The notes beneath the pieces are model-generated. The model had not been told where the DNA came from and did no database searches. It saw only the letters and a list, made by a program, of their open reading frames with translations. This document shows, in pieces, positions 44,282 through 51,784 of a DNA stretch of 64,000 nt (positions within the stretch are counted from its first letter, which is position 1; each line of letters opens with the position of its first letter). The stretch is taken from NCBI RefSeq assembly GCF_022024275.1, contig NZ_CP091804.1, positions 2,932,501 through 2,996,500 of the forward strand, given 5' to 3'. Source of the DNA: Sphingopyxis sp. BSN-002. GTDB lineage: Bacteria > Pseudomonadota > Alphaproteobacteria > Sphingomonadales > Sphingomonadaceae. Position numbers and translations under genes: made by a program.

Positions 44282-44902
44282 ATGACGCGGGCTTCCCTTC
44301 AATCAATCCGGCGACGGCGCCGCCCGTATCAAATTCCGCATCGTCGGCGCGGCCGGTTTGCCCTGCGGCTCGCGCTCGCTGCGGCGGGCGGTCTCGCGGG
44401 GACCTTCGCGGCGCTGCAGACAGGCGCGAGTCCGCCCGCTGCGATCACCGAGACTATGCTGCTCGGCGAAGCCGCGCCGTCGCCCGCGACCGATACGCTG
44501 TCCGCCCGCTTCGGATTTTGCCGCAGCGGCGGCGGGCGCAACTGCGTCGTCGATGGCGATACCTTCCGGTTCGGGGGCGAAAAATATCGCATCGCCGATA
44601 TCGACACCCCCGAAACGCACCCCGCGCGCTGTGCCGCGGAGGGCGCGCTGGGAGGGGCGGCGACGCGGCGCCTCCGCGACTGGTTGAACGAGGGCGCCTT
44701 CACACTGGAGCCGGCCGGTCGCGACACCGACCAATATGATCGCAAGCTCCGGATCGTGACGCGCGGCGGCGCGAGCGTGGGCGACGCGCTGGTCGACGAG
44801 GGGCTGGCACGGCGCTGGGAAGGGTATCGCCGGCCCTGGTGTCAATCCTCGGGCGCCGGCGGCAGCTCTTCGCGGAGCGGCCGGTTCGGGCCCGCGAGTT
44901 GA
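44282..44902 (+). CDS. Thermonuclease (SNase) family protein
   Basis: 206 residues. An Arg-rich start and membrane/signal segment ('GRFALRLALAAAGGLAGTFAAL') precede the SNase domain: 'NCVVDGDTFRFGGEKYRIADIDTPETHP' gives the Asp and Arg-type catalytic loop and 'YDRKLRIVTRGG' the second Arg region. Family members cut DNA or RNA with Ca2+, usually outside the cytoplasm. Homologues end near 'RRPWC'; here the frame runs 17 residues further as a Ser/Gly tail that lies over the 3' end of the convergent gene. Confidence 0.85.
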   Translation: MTRASLQSIRRRRRPYQIPHRRRGRFALRLALAAAGGLAGTFAALQTGASPPAAITETMLLGEAAPSPATDTLSARFGFCRSGGGRNCVVDGDTFRFGGEKYRIADIDTPETHPARCAAEGALGGAATRRLRDWLNEGAFTLEPAGRDTDQYDRKLRIVTRGGASVGDALVDEGLARRWEGYRRPWCQSSGAGGSSSRSGRFGPAS

Positions 44903-45507
44903 CGGTCGATGTCTTCGGCAAGAAGCTGCGCAACGAAGTCGCCCTGCTTTGCATGCAGTTCATCGCGGCGCTTTTCGAGCGCGGCCTTGCGGTCGGGTTC
45001 GGGAAGCTTTTGCACGTCGATATAGAATTTCACGGCGTCGAGCCACGGAGCGTCGTCGGTCAGGACATCCTCGGCCCAGCGGCTGAACGGTCCGCCCGCC
45101 GGAATCCAGTGTTCCTCCGTGCCGCGCAGCAGGAACAGCACGCGTGATCCTTTGGGGACCATGTAGCGATAGCAACCGCCGATGAAGGCGAGCGGATGCG
45201 CCTCGGCAAGATCGTAGGGATTGCTGGGCAAGGCATAGCGATCGGTCGCGAGCGCGATGGCGAGCGACGTCGGCGCGGCGGCGGGATCGCCCTTCAGAAC
45301 CGCGTCGGGCCGGATGTCGATGCGCATCGACTCCGCACCCGTCTCGACCGGGGTTCCGCCGGTGACGGTCGCGAGCACGATCATGTCCGCCTGACCGACC
45401 AGTTCGAGATTGGTCGGAATGCGGTAACCGGCGACCGGCGAGCAGGCGAGGGCGGGAAGCGGCAGGGCGAGAAGCGTCAACGCGGCGAGCGAGGGGAGAA
45501 TGCGCAT
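44842..45507 (-). CDS. Secreted hypothetical protein
   Basis: 221 residues with a signal peptide (MRILPSLAALTLLALPLPALAC); the Cys after 'ALA' makes a lipoprotein possible. The mature part has a beta-rich region ('DMIVLATVTGGTPV', 'PDAVLKGDPAAAPTSLAIAL', 'GSRVLFLLRGTEEHWIPAGG') and a charged C-terminal helix. The middle pattern resembles proteins with an NTR/TIMP-like fold that begin Cys-Ser-Pro, but this is weak. It overlaps the nuclease gene by 61 bp tail to tail. Confidence 0.78.
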   Translation of the reverse strand: MRILPSLAALTLLALPLPALACSPVAGYRIPTNLELVGQADMIVLATVTGGTPVETGAESMRIDIRPDAVLKGDPAAAPTSLAIALATDRYALPSNPYDLAEAHPLAFIGGCYRYMVPKGSRVLFLLRGTEEHWIPAGGPFSRWAEDVLTDDAPWLDAVKFYIDVQKLPEPDRKAALEKRRDELHAKQGDFVAQLLAEDIDRQLAGPNRPLREELPPAPED

Positions 45508-45646
45508 GACGCAAGGCTAGCGTCGCAACAGCCGCTTGGAAAGCCGGCGCGGCTTTCGGGCATCCTACCTTGGTATATGGAGCCGACTCGCCCGTTACGC
45601 GTATGATCGGCAGCGCTTCCATCCCCGAAGCGAAAAGGAGACCATC

Positions 45647-45886
45647 ATGGCCGAGCACGACCACAGCGCGATCAAGGAACATATGAACGTCATCGGCGCC
45701 GACGGCGTCCATATCGGTACCGTCGATCATCTCGACGGCGAGCGCATCAAGCTGACCAAGGCCGATAGCGGCGACGGCAAGCATCATTATCTCCCCGCCG
45801 GGCTGGTCGCCGCGGTCGAGGGCGACACGGTGCGCCTGTCGGCGAACGCCGCGAACGCGGTCGACCTGTTCGAGGAAGCCGAATAA
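45647..45886 (+). CDS. DUF2171 domain protein
   Basis: 79 residues with an AAAAGGAGA site. 'MNVIGADGVHIGTVDHLDGERIKLTKAD' and 'KHHYLPAGLVAAVEGDTVRLSANA' are the PRC-barrel-like DUF2171 pattern. Small stand-alone DUF2171 proteins are usual in sphingomonads and are thought of as stress-related; no activity is established to my knowledge. A terminator-like hairpin follows. Confidence 0.88.
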   Translation: MAEHDHSAIKEHMNVIGADGVHIGTVDHLDGERIKLTKADSGDGKHHYLPAGLVAAVEGDTVRLSANAANAVDLFEEAE

Positions 45887-45937
45887 TCCGGACAATCAGA
45901 TGGCCGCGGGGCGATCCGGCACCGCGGCACTGAAACT

Positions 45938-45976
45938 GGCCCGCCCTCCCGGCTTCATGTCGGGAGGCGCGGGCCA
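45938..45976 (+). terminator. Hairpin terminator after DUF2171 gene
   Basis: TGGCCCGCCCTCCCG and CGGGAGGCGCGGGCCA-type arms pair with one mismatch around a 9-base loop, followed by TTTCCTTTT. Read as the end of the DUF2171 transcript. Confidence 0.7.
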
Positions 45977-46000
45977 TTTCCTTTTGCGGGAAAGGATAAT

Positions 46001-46022
46001 GGAGCCGGGTTGCCCCGGCTCC
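46001..46022 (-). terminator. Hairpin after the minus-strand 155-residue protein gene
   Basis: GGAGCCGGG-TTGC-CCCGGCTCC is a perfect 9-bp stem 69 bases beyond the stop of the minus-strand gene; on that strand it is followed by ATTATCCTTTCC, a poor U-run. Confidence 0.45.
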
Positions 46023-46090
46023 ATCCCGGCGCCCGCCTTCGCGACCCACGAAGGGCGGGCGGTTCGATCCGGGGCGACTACTGGGGGCGA

Positions 46091-46558
46091 CTAGCGGGTT
46101 TCGGCCTTTGCCTCGCCCTGCACGCGCGCCTTGATGTCCGCGCGCGGCAGCTTGGTGACCAGCGTGGCAGTCACGCCCTCGGCCTGGCTGTAAAGCGAGG
46201 CCAGCGGAATATTGTAGAGCTTGCCGCCTCCGACGACGATCGCATTGTCGCCGTCGATGCTCTGGACGGTGCCGACGCTGTTGCCGGTTCCGTCGGTGAC
46301 CTGTGCGCCCGCGCGCACCTGATCGCGCGTCGCGAGGGTCAGATTCGTCGCGTCGAGCTTCCTGTTCACCGTGGCATCGACGCGGTCGACCGTGTTGCCG
46401 ACCTGCCCTGTGATGCCGGTCGCGGTGTTGCCGACGGTGCCGGTGCCGACCTGCGCGGTCGTATCGACGGTGCCGCCGACAACGCCGCCGACCTGCGCGA
46501 TTGCAGGGGCTGCAAGGATCGCGGCGCCCGCCGCGACGAGAGTGAATGCCTTGCGCAT
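46091..46558 (-). CDS. Secreted PRC-barrel-like protein, hypothetical
   Basis: 155 residues with signal peptide MRKAFTLVAAGAAILAAPAIA and CAGGAGC upstream. A Gly/Thr/Val-rich repeat region follows ('VGGVVGGTVDTTAQVGTGTVGN', 'VGNTVDRVDATVNRKLDA'), then a compact domain 'VRAGAQVTDGTGNSVGTVQSIDGDNAIVV' resembling the DUF2171/PRC-barrel fold of the neighbour at 45647. Probably periplasmic. The shared domain suggests the two genes are functionally related. Confidence 0.82.
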   Translation of the reverse strand: MRKAFTLVAAGAAILAAPAIAQVGGVVGGTVDTTAQVGTGTVGNTATGITGQVGNTVDRVDATVNRKLDATNLTLATRDQVRAGAQVTDGTGNSVGTVQSIDGDNAIVVGGGKLYNIPLASLYSQAEGVTATLVTKLPRADIKARVQGEAKAETR

Positions 46559-46677
46559 GATATGCTCCTGTCGTTCGGGCAGCCGGGAGCGGCCGCCCCT
46601 TGAGCGGGAGAAACCGGCGCGCGCGGCGAATGTTGCGCGGCGGGCGACGGGGCGCCCAGCGGGCGCGACGAGCCGCC

Positions 46678-46836
46678 TCAGTGCGGCTTCAGTGCGGCCC
46701 GGGGCGGGGCGATCAGCTTGTTGAGCGTCGCGATCCGTGCGCGGGTGGCGCTCCAGTCGCGTTCGGGGTGCGCCCGGATCTGCTCCAGAAGCGCGGCGAG
46801 CTCCTTGCGGCGGTCGCCCTCGGTTACGGCCTGCAT
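46678..46836 (-). CDS. 52-residue small helical protein
   Basis: ATG at 46836 with AAGGAGA upstream. 'MQAVTEGDRRKELAALLEQIRAHPERDWSATRARIATLNKLIA' would form two helices with heptad-like Leu/Ile spacing, ending in a basic tail. No family recognised. The GAAAGGAG site and coding-like composition support it. Confidence 0.62.
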   Translation of the reverse strand: MQAVTEGDRRKELAALLEQIRAHPERDWSATRARIATLNKLIAPPRAALKPH

Positions 46837-47006
46837 CGGCTTTCTCCTTTCCCGGCCAAGATGGTATTTCGACGGGCGGGTTGAAGCGGGTTCGCCGCAC
46901 GGGAGGGGCGGTCCGTCCCCTCCATAACGGCGGAGCGCCGACTCCCGCCGCCGCCGGAAATCGGCTATAGGTGCGCGTGCACATTCCTTGGGAGGGGAAA
47001 GGGACG

Positions 47007-47408
47007 ATGCCGACACGCGAGGATATGATCGCCACCATCGACCGCGCCTTTGCGGCGCGCGCGGCGGGCGATGTCGAGGTGATGAACGCGATCTGGGCCG
47101 AGGGCGCGACCTATGCGATGGAGGGCGCCGAGGAGCTGATGACGCGCTATCCGACCGGGCCGGGCGACGCGCATGCCGCGATCGAGCGGCTCGCCGACCT
47201 GCTCGAGGCCGCGGACATCCGCCGCGTCGATACGATCGTCGAGGGCCATCGCGCCGCGGTGCTGTGGCGTGCGAACTTCTCGAACGGCCGCGATGCGCCG
47301 CGCACGCTGCAGCTCTTCTCGCGCTGGGAGTTCGACGACGCCGGACGGGTCACGGCGATGCATGAATATGCCGACACCGCGACGATCGCGGCGCTGATCG
47401 CCGGTTAG
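47007..47408 (+). CDS. SnoaL/NTF2-like protein
   Basis: 133 residues from ATG 47007, preceded by AAAGGGA. The N-terminal helix 'REDMIATIDRAFAARAAGDVEVMNAIWAEGATY' and later strands 'IVEGHRAAVLWRANF' and 'LQLFSRWEFDDAGRVTAMHEY' are the alpha+beta cone of the SnoaL-like/NTF2 superfamily. These bind small molecules or act as isomerases and hydrolases; this one cannot be specified. A GTG at 46971 would add 12 poorly supported residues. Confidence 0.85.
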   Translation: MPTREDMIATIDRAFAARAAGDVEVMNAIWAEGATYAMEGAEELMTRYPTGPGDAHAAIERLADLLEAADIRRVDTIVEGHRAAVLWRANFSNGRDAPRTLQLFSRWEFDDAGRVTAMHEYADTATIAALIAG

Positions 47409-47415
47409 CGGCGGG

Positions 47416-47592
47416 TCAGGGGAGCGTTTCGGCGCGCTCGATCCGGCGTTCCTCGCGGCGCGCCCGCTGGCGGTCGCGCAGCCGCTGATTCCGGCGGTGG
47501 CGCGTGTTGTGGCGCAGGTAGAGGACAAGCGCGGTCGCCGCGGCAATCAGCAGCAGGATGAGCGCATAGGCGGTCAGGGTACGCGGTTCTAT
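47416..47592 (-). CDS. Small single-span membrane protein, start uncertain
   Basis: An open frame encodes one membrane helix ('TLTAYALILLLIAAATALVLYLR') followed by a very basic tail ('HNTRHRRNQRLRDRQRARREERRIERAETLP'). The composition is convincing, but no ATG, GTG or TTG lies at a sensible place. An ATA at 47590 with GGAG upstream is the nearest candidate; a sequence change or longer frame is possible. It sits between two NTF2-fold genes, and its stop lies seven bases from that of the 133-residue gene. Confidence 0.35.
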   Translation of the reverse strand: MEPRTLTAYALILLLIAAATALVLYLRHNTRHRRNQRLRDRQRARREERRIERAETLP

Positions 47593-47672
47593 GGCATCGA
47601 CTCCGTGGTCGGGCCGGATCGGCCTGCCCCTAACTACCTCTGCCGACGCCGAAAGTTCCCTCGGCCGCCGTT

Positions 47673-48212
47673 TCAGGGTGCCGGCGCGGGCGGATAGGGC
47701 GCGGCGCCGTCGTGATCGTAGCTGTAGCTTTGCGACAGGCGGAAGCGGTGCTCGGCGGGGATCCATTGCCACAGATGCATGTAGCGCGCGCCGCCGACCA
47801 TGTCCCAGCGGCTCTCCTTCGCATTCCATTCGAAGAAGACATGCGCGGCTTCCTCAAGCGCGCCCCAGTCGCCCATCGCGCGGACCGTCCGCGATCCGGG
47901 GACGAGCAGGCGGCGGTTTTTATAGCCCGCCATGTCGCCGCCGGGCTGACGGCGTGCGCAGGTCTTCGCGACGTCGGCGACCATCGCGTCGCGGCTCGCC
48001 TCGGCGAGGCCGCCCTTGTCGTGGATCATGCGGAAGTCGGGGACGAGGAGATCGGGGAGCGCCCTGGCATCACACCCCTCGAACACCGCCCAGAACAGGC
48101 GGGCGTCCTTGTCGGCGATCGCGGCAGTGAGCGCGTCGCCGGTGGGCATCGGCGCGGGGGCTGCGGGCGTCGCGGCGCCGAGCGCGGCGGCGAAGAGGAG
48201 CGTGAGGGGCAT
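47673..48212 (-). CDS. Secreted DUF4440/SnoaL-like protein
   Basis: 179 residues with a short signal (MPLTLLFAAALGAATPAA). 'DALTAAIADKDARLFWAVFEGCDARALPDLLVPDFRMIHDKGG' is typical of DUF4440 NTF2-fold proteins, followed by 'VRAMGDWGALEEAAHVFFEW' and 'WQWIPAEHRFRLSQSYSYDHD'. Possibly periplasmic. A catalytic role is not shown. It is divergent from the small membrane protein at 48314. Confidence 0.85.
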   Translation of the reverse strand: MPLTLLFAAALGAATPAAPAPMPTGDALTAAIADKDARLFWAVFEGCDARALPDLLVPDFRMIHDKGGLAEASRDAMVADVAKTCARRQPGGDMAGYKNRRLLVPGSRTVRAMGDWGALEEAAHVFFEWNAKESRWDMVGGARYMHLWQWIPAEHRFRLSQSYSYDHDGAAPYPPAPAP

Positions 48213-48313
48213 CAGGGATTCTCCTTACTGTGTTGTCATCGCAATACAGCGGGCTGCCGGTTTTGCAAGGCGGTGCTGGCGCCGCGTGCACGGCATCCCT
48301 ATCTGTGCGGGCG

Positions 48314-48820
48314 ATGCACTATCGGGACCGGCAAATCATCGTCGTCGCGCGGCTGAAAGCGAAGCCGCTGCTTGCGGGGCAATTGATCGCGGCGCTGGCG
48401 TTTGCCGCGCTCGCATGGGGGCAGGTGTGGCCCGTGCGCCGCGACGGGGCGGGGGAGATGATCCGGTCGCTGCTGTTCGGCGATGCGGTCGCGACGGCGC
48501 TGATGATCGCCGCGGCCTTCGCCTTCCGGACCTGCTGGCGGCTGTGGCGCCAGCGCGAGAGCTATGTGTTCCACGACGGGGTGCGGCTGTACCGCGGCAG
48601 CACGCTGTCGTGGCCGCTGGCGGCGATCCGCGACGTGGTGACCGATCGCGGCGCGCTCGGCCTGCCGACGCTGCGGCTGGTCGTCGACGACGACAGCGAG
48701 GTCACGCGCGCGCTGGTGCCGCTGCCCTTGCTCGAAGGCTCTCCGCAAGCGGTGCGCGGCGGGGTGCTGTTCGCGGCAACGGGCATGCGCGGGGTGCCGG
48801 GTGGGGTTACGGTGAATTGA
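48314..48820 (+). CDS. Two-span membrane protein with PH-like domain, paralogue 1
   Basis: 168 residues. Two membrane helices ('LLAGQLIAALAFAALAWG' and 'LFGDAVATALMIAAAFAF') are followed by a cytoplasmic beta-domain: 'ESYVFHDGVRLYRGSTLSWPLAAIRDVVTDRG' and 'LPTLRLVVDDDSEV'. It resembles bacterial PH-like membrane proteins (YcxB/YdbT style). The next gene encodes a clear paralogue, so this is a tandem pair. Function unknown. Confidence 0.8.
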   Translation: MHYRDRQIIVVARLKAKPLLAGQLIAALAFAALAWGQVWPVRRDGAGEMIRSLLFGDAVATALMIAAAFAFRTCWRLWRQRESYVFHDGVRLYRGSTLSWPLAAIRDVVTDRGALGLPTLRLVVDDDSEVTRALVPLPLLEGSPQAVRGGVLFAATGMRGVPGGVTVN

Positions 48821-48874
48821 GATTGGGCAGTCGCCGGGGCTGGCGCAAAATCGCCTGACTGCTATCGTTCATCG

Positions 48875-49369
48875 ATGGCGCAAGCGGAACAGGACATCGT
48901 GATATTGGGACGGCTGCGCGGGTGGTTGCTCGTGCTTTGGATGGCCGCGGCGCTTGGTATCGGCGGTTATTCACTTTGGCTCGAACTGTCCGGCGAAGGG
49001 TTTTCGGATTCGATGTTCTATCATGTATTCGGCCGGTTCATGGGGCCGATGATGATCGGCCTCTCGCTGTTCGGCTCTTACTATTTCTTCACGCTTTGGC
49101 GCCGGCGGAACGATTATCTCCGCCATGACGGGACGCATCTTTTTCAGGGTGGCGGCAAGTCATGGCGGCTGGATGACATCGACGATGTCGTGCTGATCGA
49201 TCGGCCGCTCGGGAAACGCTCTGTCCGGATCATTACCAAGGAGGGGCGACAGGAGTATCTGACCGATAGCTTCCATCTGGCCGGGCCTGTCTGGGATCTC
49301 CGTCAGGCGATCCTTGGAGCTGTGAAGACGGCGCGAGGGGATGGCTCCTCTTCGTCACCCCGGATTTGA
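48875..49369 (+). CDS. Two-span membrane protein with PH-like domain, paralogue 2
   Basis: 164 residues: two membrane helices ('GWLLVLWMAAALGIGGYSLWL' and 'MGPMMIGLSLFGSYYFFTLW') and a beta-domain 'NDYLRHDGTHLFQGGGKSWRLDDIDDVVLIDRP' and 'RSVRIITKEGRQEYLTD'. The HDG...LxxG...W...I.DVV.I(D)R pattern aligns with the upstream protein. The last seven codons (SSSSPRI) and the stop lie inside a half copy of the family A palindrome, so its C-terminus seems to have been made by repeat insertion. Confidence 0.8.
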   Translation: MAQAEQDIVILGRLRGWLLVLWMAAALGIGGYSLWLELSGEGFSDSMFYHVFGRFMGPMMIGLSLFGSYYFFTLWRRRNDYLRHDGTHLFQGGGKSWRLDDIDDVVLIDRPLGKRSVRIITKEGRQEYLTDSFHLAGPVWDLRQAILGAVKTARGDGSSSSPRI

Positions 49370-49373
49370 TCCG
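49353..49373. repeat. Half copy of palindromic repeat, family A
   Basis: CGTCACCCCGGATTTGATCC corresponds to one arm of the element at 42182; the second arm is missing. It overlaps the 3' end of the coding sequence ending at 49369. Confidence 0.65.
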
Positions 49374-49384
49374 CGACCCAAGCC

Positions 49385-49693
49385 GCCAAGGAGGACTTGT
49401 ACTGCCCTAAAAGTTCAATTGCGGCAGCTGATTGGCAAAATTGCTTAATAAATCATTTTTAATCGCTTTTATGTAGGATTCTTGACGATCTGATAAATTT
49501 CTCATAGCATAAATGCACAACGGCATGGCCCTTTTGGAAGGAGCCATGCCGCTGTTCCGTGCCCCTTATGGAAGGGGGCCGGTCGTAAGGTCACATAGAG
49601 GTGACCATCCGATGACGCCGGACCATCGTATGGTCTGGTATCTGTTTCCGGAGGACTGAACCGCCCCCGGATCGGCGCCTGTCAGGGCAAGGT
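49385..49693. other. 309-base AT-rich intergenic stretch with several hairpins
   Basis: No convincing gene. From 49522 on, three inverted repeats follow one another: CGGCATGGC/GCCATGCCG, GGTCAC/GTGACC and GACCAT/ATGGTC. This could be a folded RNA or a 3' end shared by convergent genes. A plus-strand frame of 48 codons (ATG 49513 to TGA 49659, ending VWYLFPED) runs through it but lacks a well-placed ribosome site. Base composition is AT-richer before 49520. Confidence 0.4.
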
Positions 49694-50218
49694 TCAACCA
49701 AGAGGAAGCTCATCTTCTTGGTTCTCGATTAGAGAGGTTGCAGCCTCTCTCATTTCTGGGGCACCTTTGGGTGCCCCATTCTCTTTCGAGACAAGATGCC
49801 AGACCTTGCCTCGTAGCTGGATGATCCCCTCGCCTTTCAATCTCGACAATTGAGGGCTGAGGCTGGTTCGCGAGATGTTATCGCGCCCCCAATGATGTCC
49901 AAAGAAATCGAGCATCTGGTTGGCAGTTGCCCCGGACACTAAATGTTCTTTCAATGCAACTACAACCAGTTGTTTGATTGTCATTGCTTGATAGTTCGGA
50001 TTGTTCTTGCGGGCAAAATGAGCAACGGCAGACTTGCTGGCGACGGCTCCTGTCGGAGCAATCTTCCCGCCGGTCATGGCCGCAATTCCGCGCTCTATCT
50101 GATCAACCTCAGCTTCAAGTGGGCGCAGTTGATCCTCAATCGAGAGACGAATGCTGATAATCTCATTCATCAATTCGACGCGGCGCATTTGCAACAGGCG
50201 TAGGGCCTCTGAATCCAT
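49694..50218 (-). CDS. Coiled-coil plus winged-helix-like protein, hypothetical
   Basis: 174 residues from the ATG at 50218. Residues 1-50 form a coiled coil ('LRLLQMRRVELMNEIISIRLSIEDQLRPLEAEVDQIERGI'). Residues ~78-145 look like a winged helix: 'TIKQLVVVALKEHLVSGATANQMLDFFGHHWG', 'ISRTSLSPQLSRLKGEGIIQLRGKVWHL'. The tail is Glu-rich. Codon use and composition are less GC-rich than the neighbours, suggesting acquisition. It may be a DNA-binding regulator; no partner is obvious. Confidence 0.75.
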   Translation of the reverse strand: MDSEALRLLQMRRVELMNEIISIRLSIEDQLRPLEAEVDQIERGIAAMTGGKIAPTGAVASKSAVAHFARKNNPNYQAMTIKQLVVVALKEHLVSGATANQMLDFFGHHWGRDNISRTSLSPQLSRLKGEGIIQLRGKVWHLVSKENGAPKGAPEMREAATSLIENQEDELPLG

Positions 50219-50351
50219 GATCCCTGATTATCAGGGCTCGCATCCATTGCAAGCACGAGTTGCCAAGGCAACTTTTATGTTCCTATTATGTTCTCATAAT
50301 CATAGATAGAATGTGCATAGATTGCGGTAAATTGAGGCTCCAAGTTGCGCG

Positions 50352-50582
50352 TTATACCGAAAACCCGCCCGAGTTTCGCCGGTTCGAGCCCGCCGCCAGC
50401 ACCTTCTTGCCCGTCGGGGTCAGCGCCCATTTCGCGCCTTGCTGCACGACCAGACCCAGCGCGACGAGTTCGTCGCGGACGGGGTCGCTCGGCATTTGCG
50501 GGCGGCGGTTGGAGAGGCCCTCCAGCGTGGCGCGCTGGGGCTGGCTGAGGATCAGCAGTTTCAGTTTTTTCTTGTCGGTCAT
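50352..50582 (-). CDS. Small winged-helix-like protein
   Basis: 76 residues starting MTDKKKLKLLILSQPQRATLEGLSNRRPQ. The run 'DPVRDELVALGLVVQQGAKWALTPTGKKVLAAG' has the helix-turn-helix-wing pattern with the 'LTPTGKKVL' wing common to MarR-like or PadR-like small domains. It lacks dimer helices, so it may be an isolated wHTH. It lies between the coiled-coil protein gene and nrdB. Confidence 0.7.
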   Translation of the reverse strand: MTDKKKLKLLILSQPQRATLEGLSNRRPQMPSDPVRDELVALGLVVQQGAKWALTPTGKKVLAAGSNRRNSGGFSV

Positions 50583-50641
50583 TTCGGGGGCCTTTGAGTC
50601 TGATGCGTTGTGCCGTGGTTTCGGCGTCGCTGGCCCTCCCC

Positions 50642-50700
50642 GCGGCGACTAGGGAGCATAGCTCCCAAGTCTTGCTGCCCCTCCCGCAGGCGGGAGGGGT
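50642..50700. repeat. Intergenic repeat, family D
   Basis: Ends in the hairpin CCCCTCCCGC-AG-GCGGGAGGGG (50678-50699). The 36 bases before it (GCGACTAGGGAGC...CAAGTCTTGCTG) match the block at 60016-60048, showing both are copies of one element. Confidence 0.75.
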
Positions 50701-50712
50701 TTTGGTGGTGTC

Positions 50713-51777
50713 TTACTCCGCGGCGATGCCGGCTTTGGCGAACATGTCTTCGCCGTCGGCTTCGGCGTCGTTGACCGGCGCGCTGTCGTCGCTGGTCTTC
50801 GCTTTCTTGCGGCTGTCGAAGCTGGTCCACACGGTGTTCCAGTCGCCGCGCGTCGCGCCCTTGCTGTATTCGGTCGCGCGCGTTTCGAAGAAGTTGGCAT
50901 GCTCGACGCCGTTGAGCAGCGGGGCGAGCCAGGGGAGCGGGTGCTCCTCGATCATGTAGATCGGCGCGAAGCCGAGCTGCCCGAGGCGCCAGTCGGCGAT
51001 GTAGCGGATGTAGCGCTTGATCTCCTTGGGCGTCATGCCGGGGACGGGGCCCTGTTCGAACGCGAGGTCGATGAACGCATCCTCGAGCCGCACCGTCTTC
51101 TGGCAGGTGTCGATGATGTCTTCCTTCACCGCCTTGGTCAGGCAGTCGCGTTCCTTGGTAAAGGTGTGGAACAGCTTGATGATGCCTTCGCAGTGGAGGC
51201 TTTCGTCGCGGATCGACCAGCTGACGATCTGGCCCATGCCCTTCATCTTGTTGAAGCGCGGGAAGTTCATCAGCATCGCAAAGCTGGCGAAGAGCTGGAG
51301 GCCTTCGGTGAAGCCGCCGAACATCGCGAGCGTGCGGGCGATATCCTCGTCATTGTCGACGCCGAAGGTGCCCATATAGTCGTGCTTGGCGCGCATCTCG
51401 TCATATTCGAGGAACATGCCATATTCGCTCTCGGGCATGCCGATCGTGTCGAGCAGATGGCTGTACGCCGCGATATGCACCGTCTCCATGTTGCTGAACG
51501 CGGTCAGCATCATCTTGATCTCGGTCGGCTTGAACACGCGGCCGTATTTTTCGTGGTAGCAATCCTGCACCTCGATATCGGCCTGCGTGAAGAAGCGGAA
51601 AATCTGCGTCAGCAGGTTGCGTTCATGGTCGCTGATCTTCTGCGCCCAGTCGCGGCAATCCTCGCCCAGCGGCACTTCCTCGGGCACCCAGTGGATCTGC
51701 TGCTGGCGCTTCCAGAAATCGAACGCCCACGGATATTCGAAGGGCTTGTAGGTCTTGCGGGCTTCGAGAAGAGGCAT
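50713..51777 (-). CDS. nrdB: Ribonucleotide reductase class I beta subunit
   Basis: 354 residues from the ATG at 51777 (MPLLEARKTYKPFEYPWAFD); a TTG 21 bases earlier is less likely. The di-iron ligands and radical site are intact: 'TAFSNMETVHIAAYSHLLDTIG' carries Glu, His and the radical Tyr with class Ia spacing, and 'SIRDESLHCEG' gives the later Glu/His pair. It supplies the tyrosyl radical to NrdA. An HNH endonuclease gene separates it from nrdA in the same direction. Confidence 0.96.
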   Translation of the reverse strand: MPLLEARKTYKPFEYPWAFDFWKRQQQIHWVPEEVPLGEDCRDWAQKISDHERNLLTQIFRFFTQADIEVQDCYHEKYGRVFKPTEIKMMLTAFSNMETVHIAAYSHLLDTIGMPESEYGMFLEYDEMRAKHDYMGTFGVDNDEDIARTLAMFGGFTEGLQLFASFAMLMNFPRFNKMKGMGQIVSWSIRDESLHCEGIIKLFHTFTKERDCLTKAVKEDIIDTCQKTVRLEDAFIDLAFEQGPVPGMTPKEIKRYIRYIADWRLGQLGFAPIYMIEEHPLPWLAPLLNGVEHANFFETRATEYSKGATRGDWNTVWTSFDSRKKAKTSDDSAPVNDAEADGEDMFAKAGIAAE

Positions 51778-51784
51778 GTTGTGA

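Noticed and set aside
49513..49659. 48-codon plus-strand frame in the hairpin-rich gap
   Set aside because: No well-placed ribosome site and the hairpins explain the sequence constraint at least as well; mentioned only under the intergenic entry.
50678..50699. Terminator for nrdB
   Set aside because: The U-run (TTTT) lies on the plus-strand side, away from nrdB's direction, and the sequence is a copy of the family D repeat.
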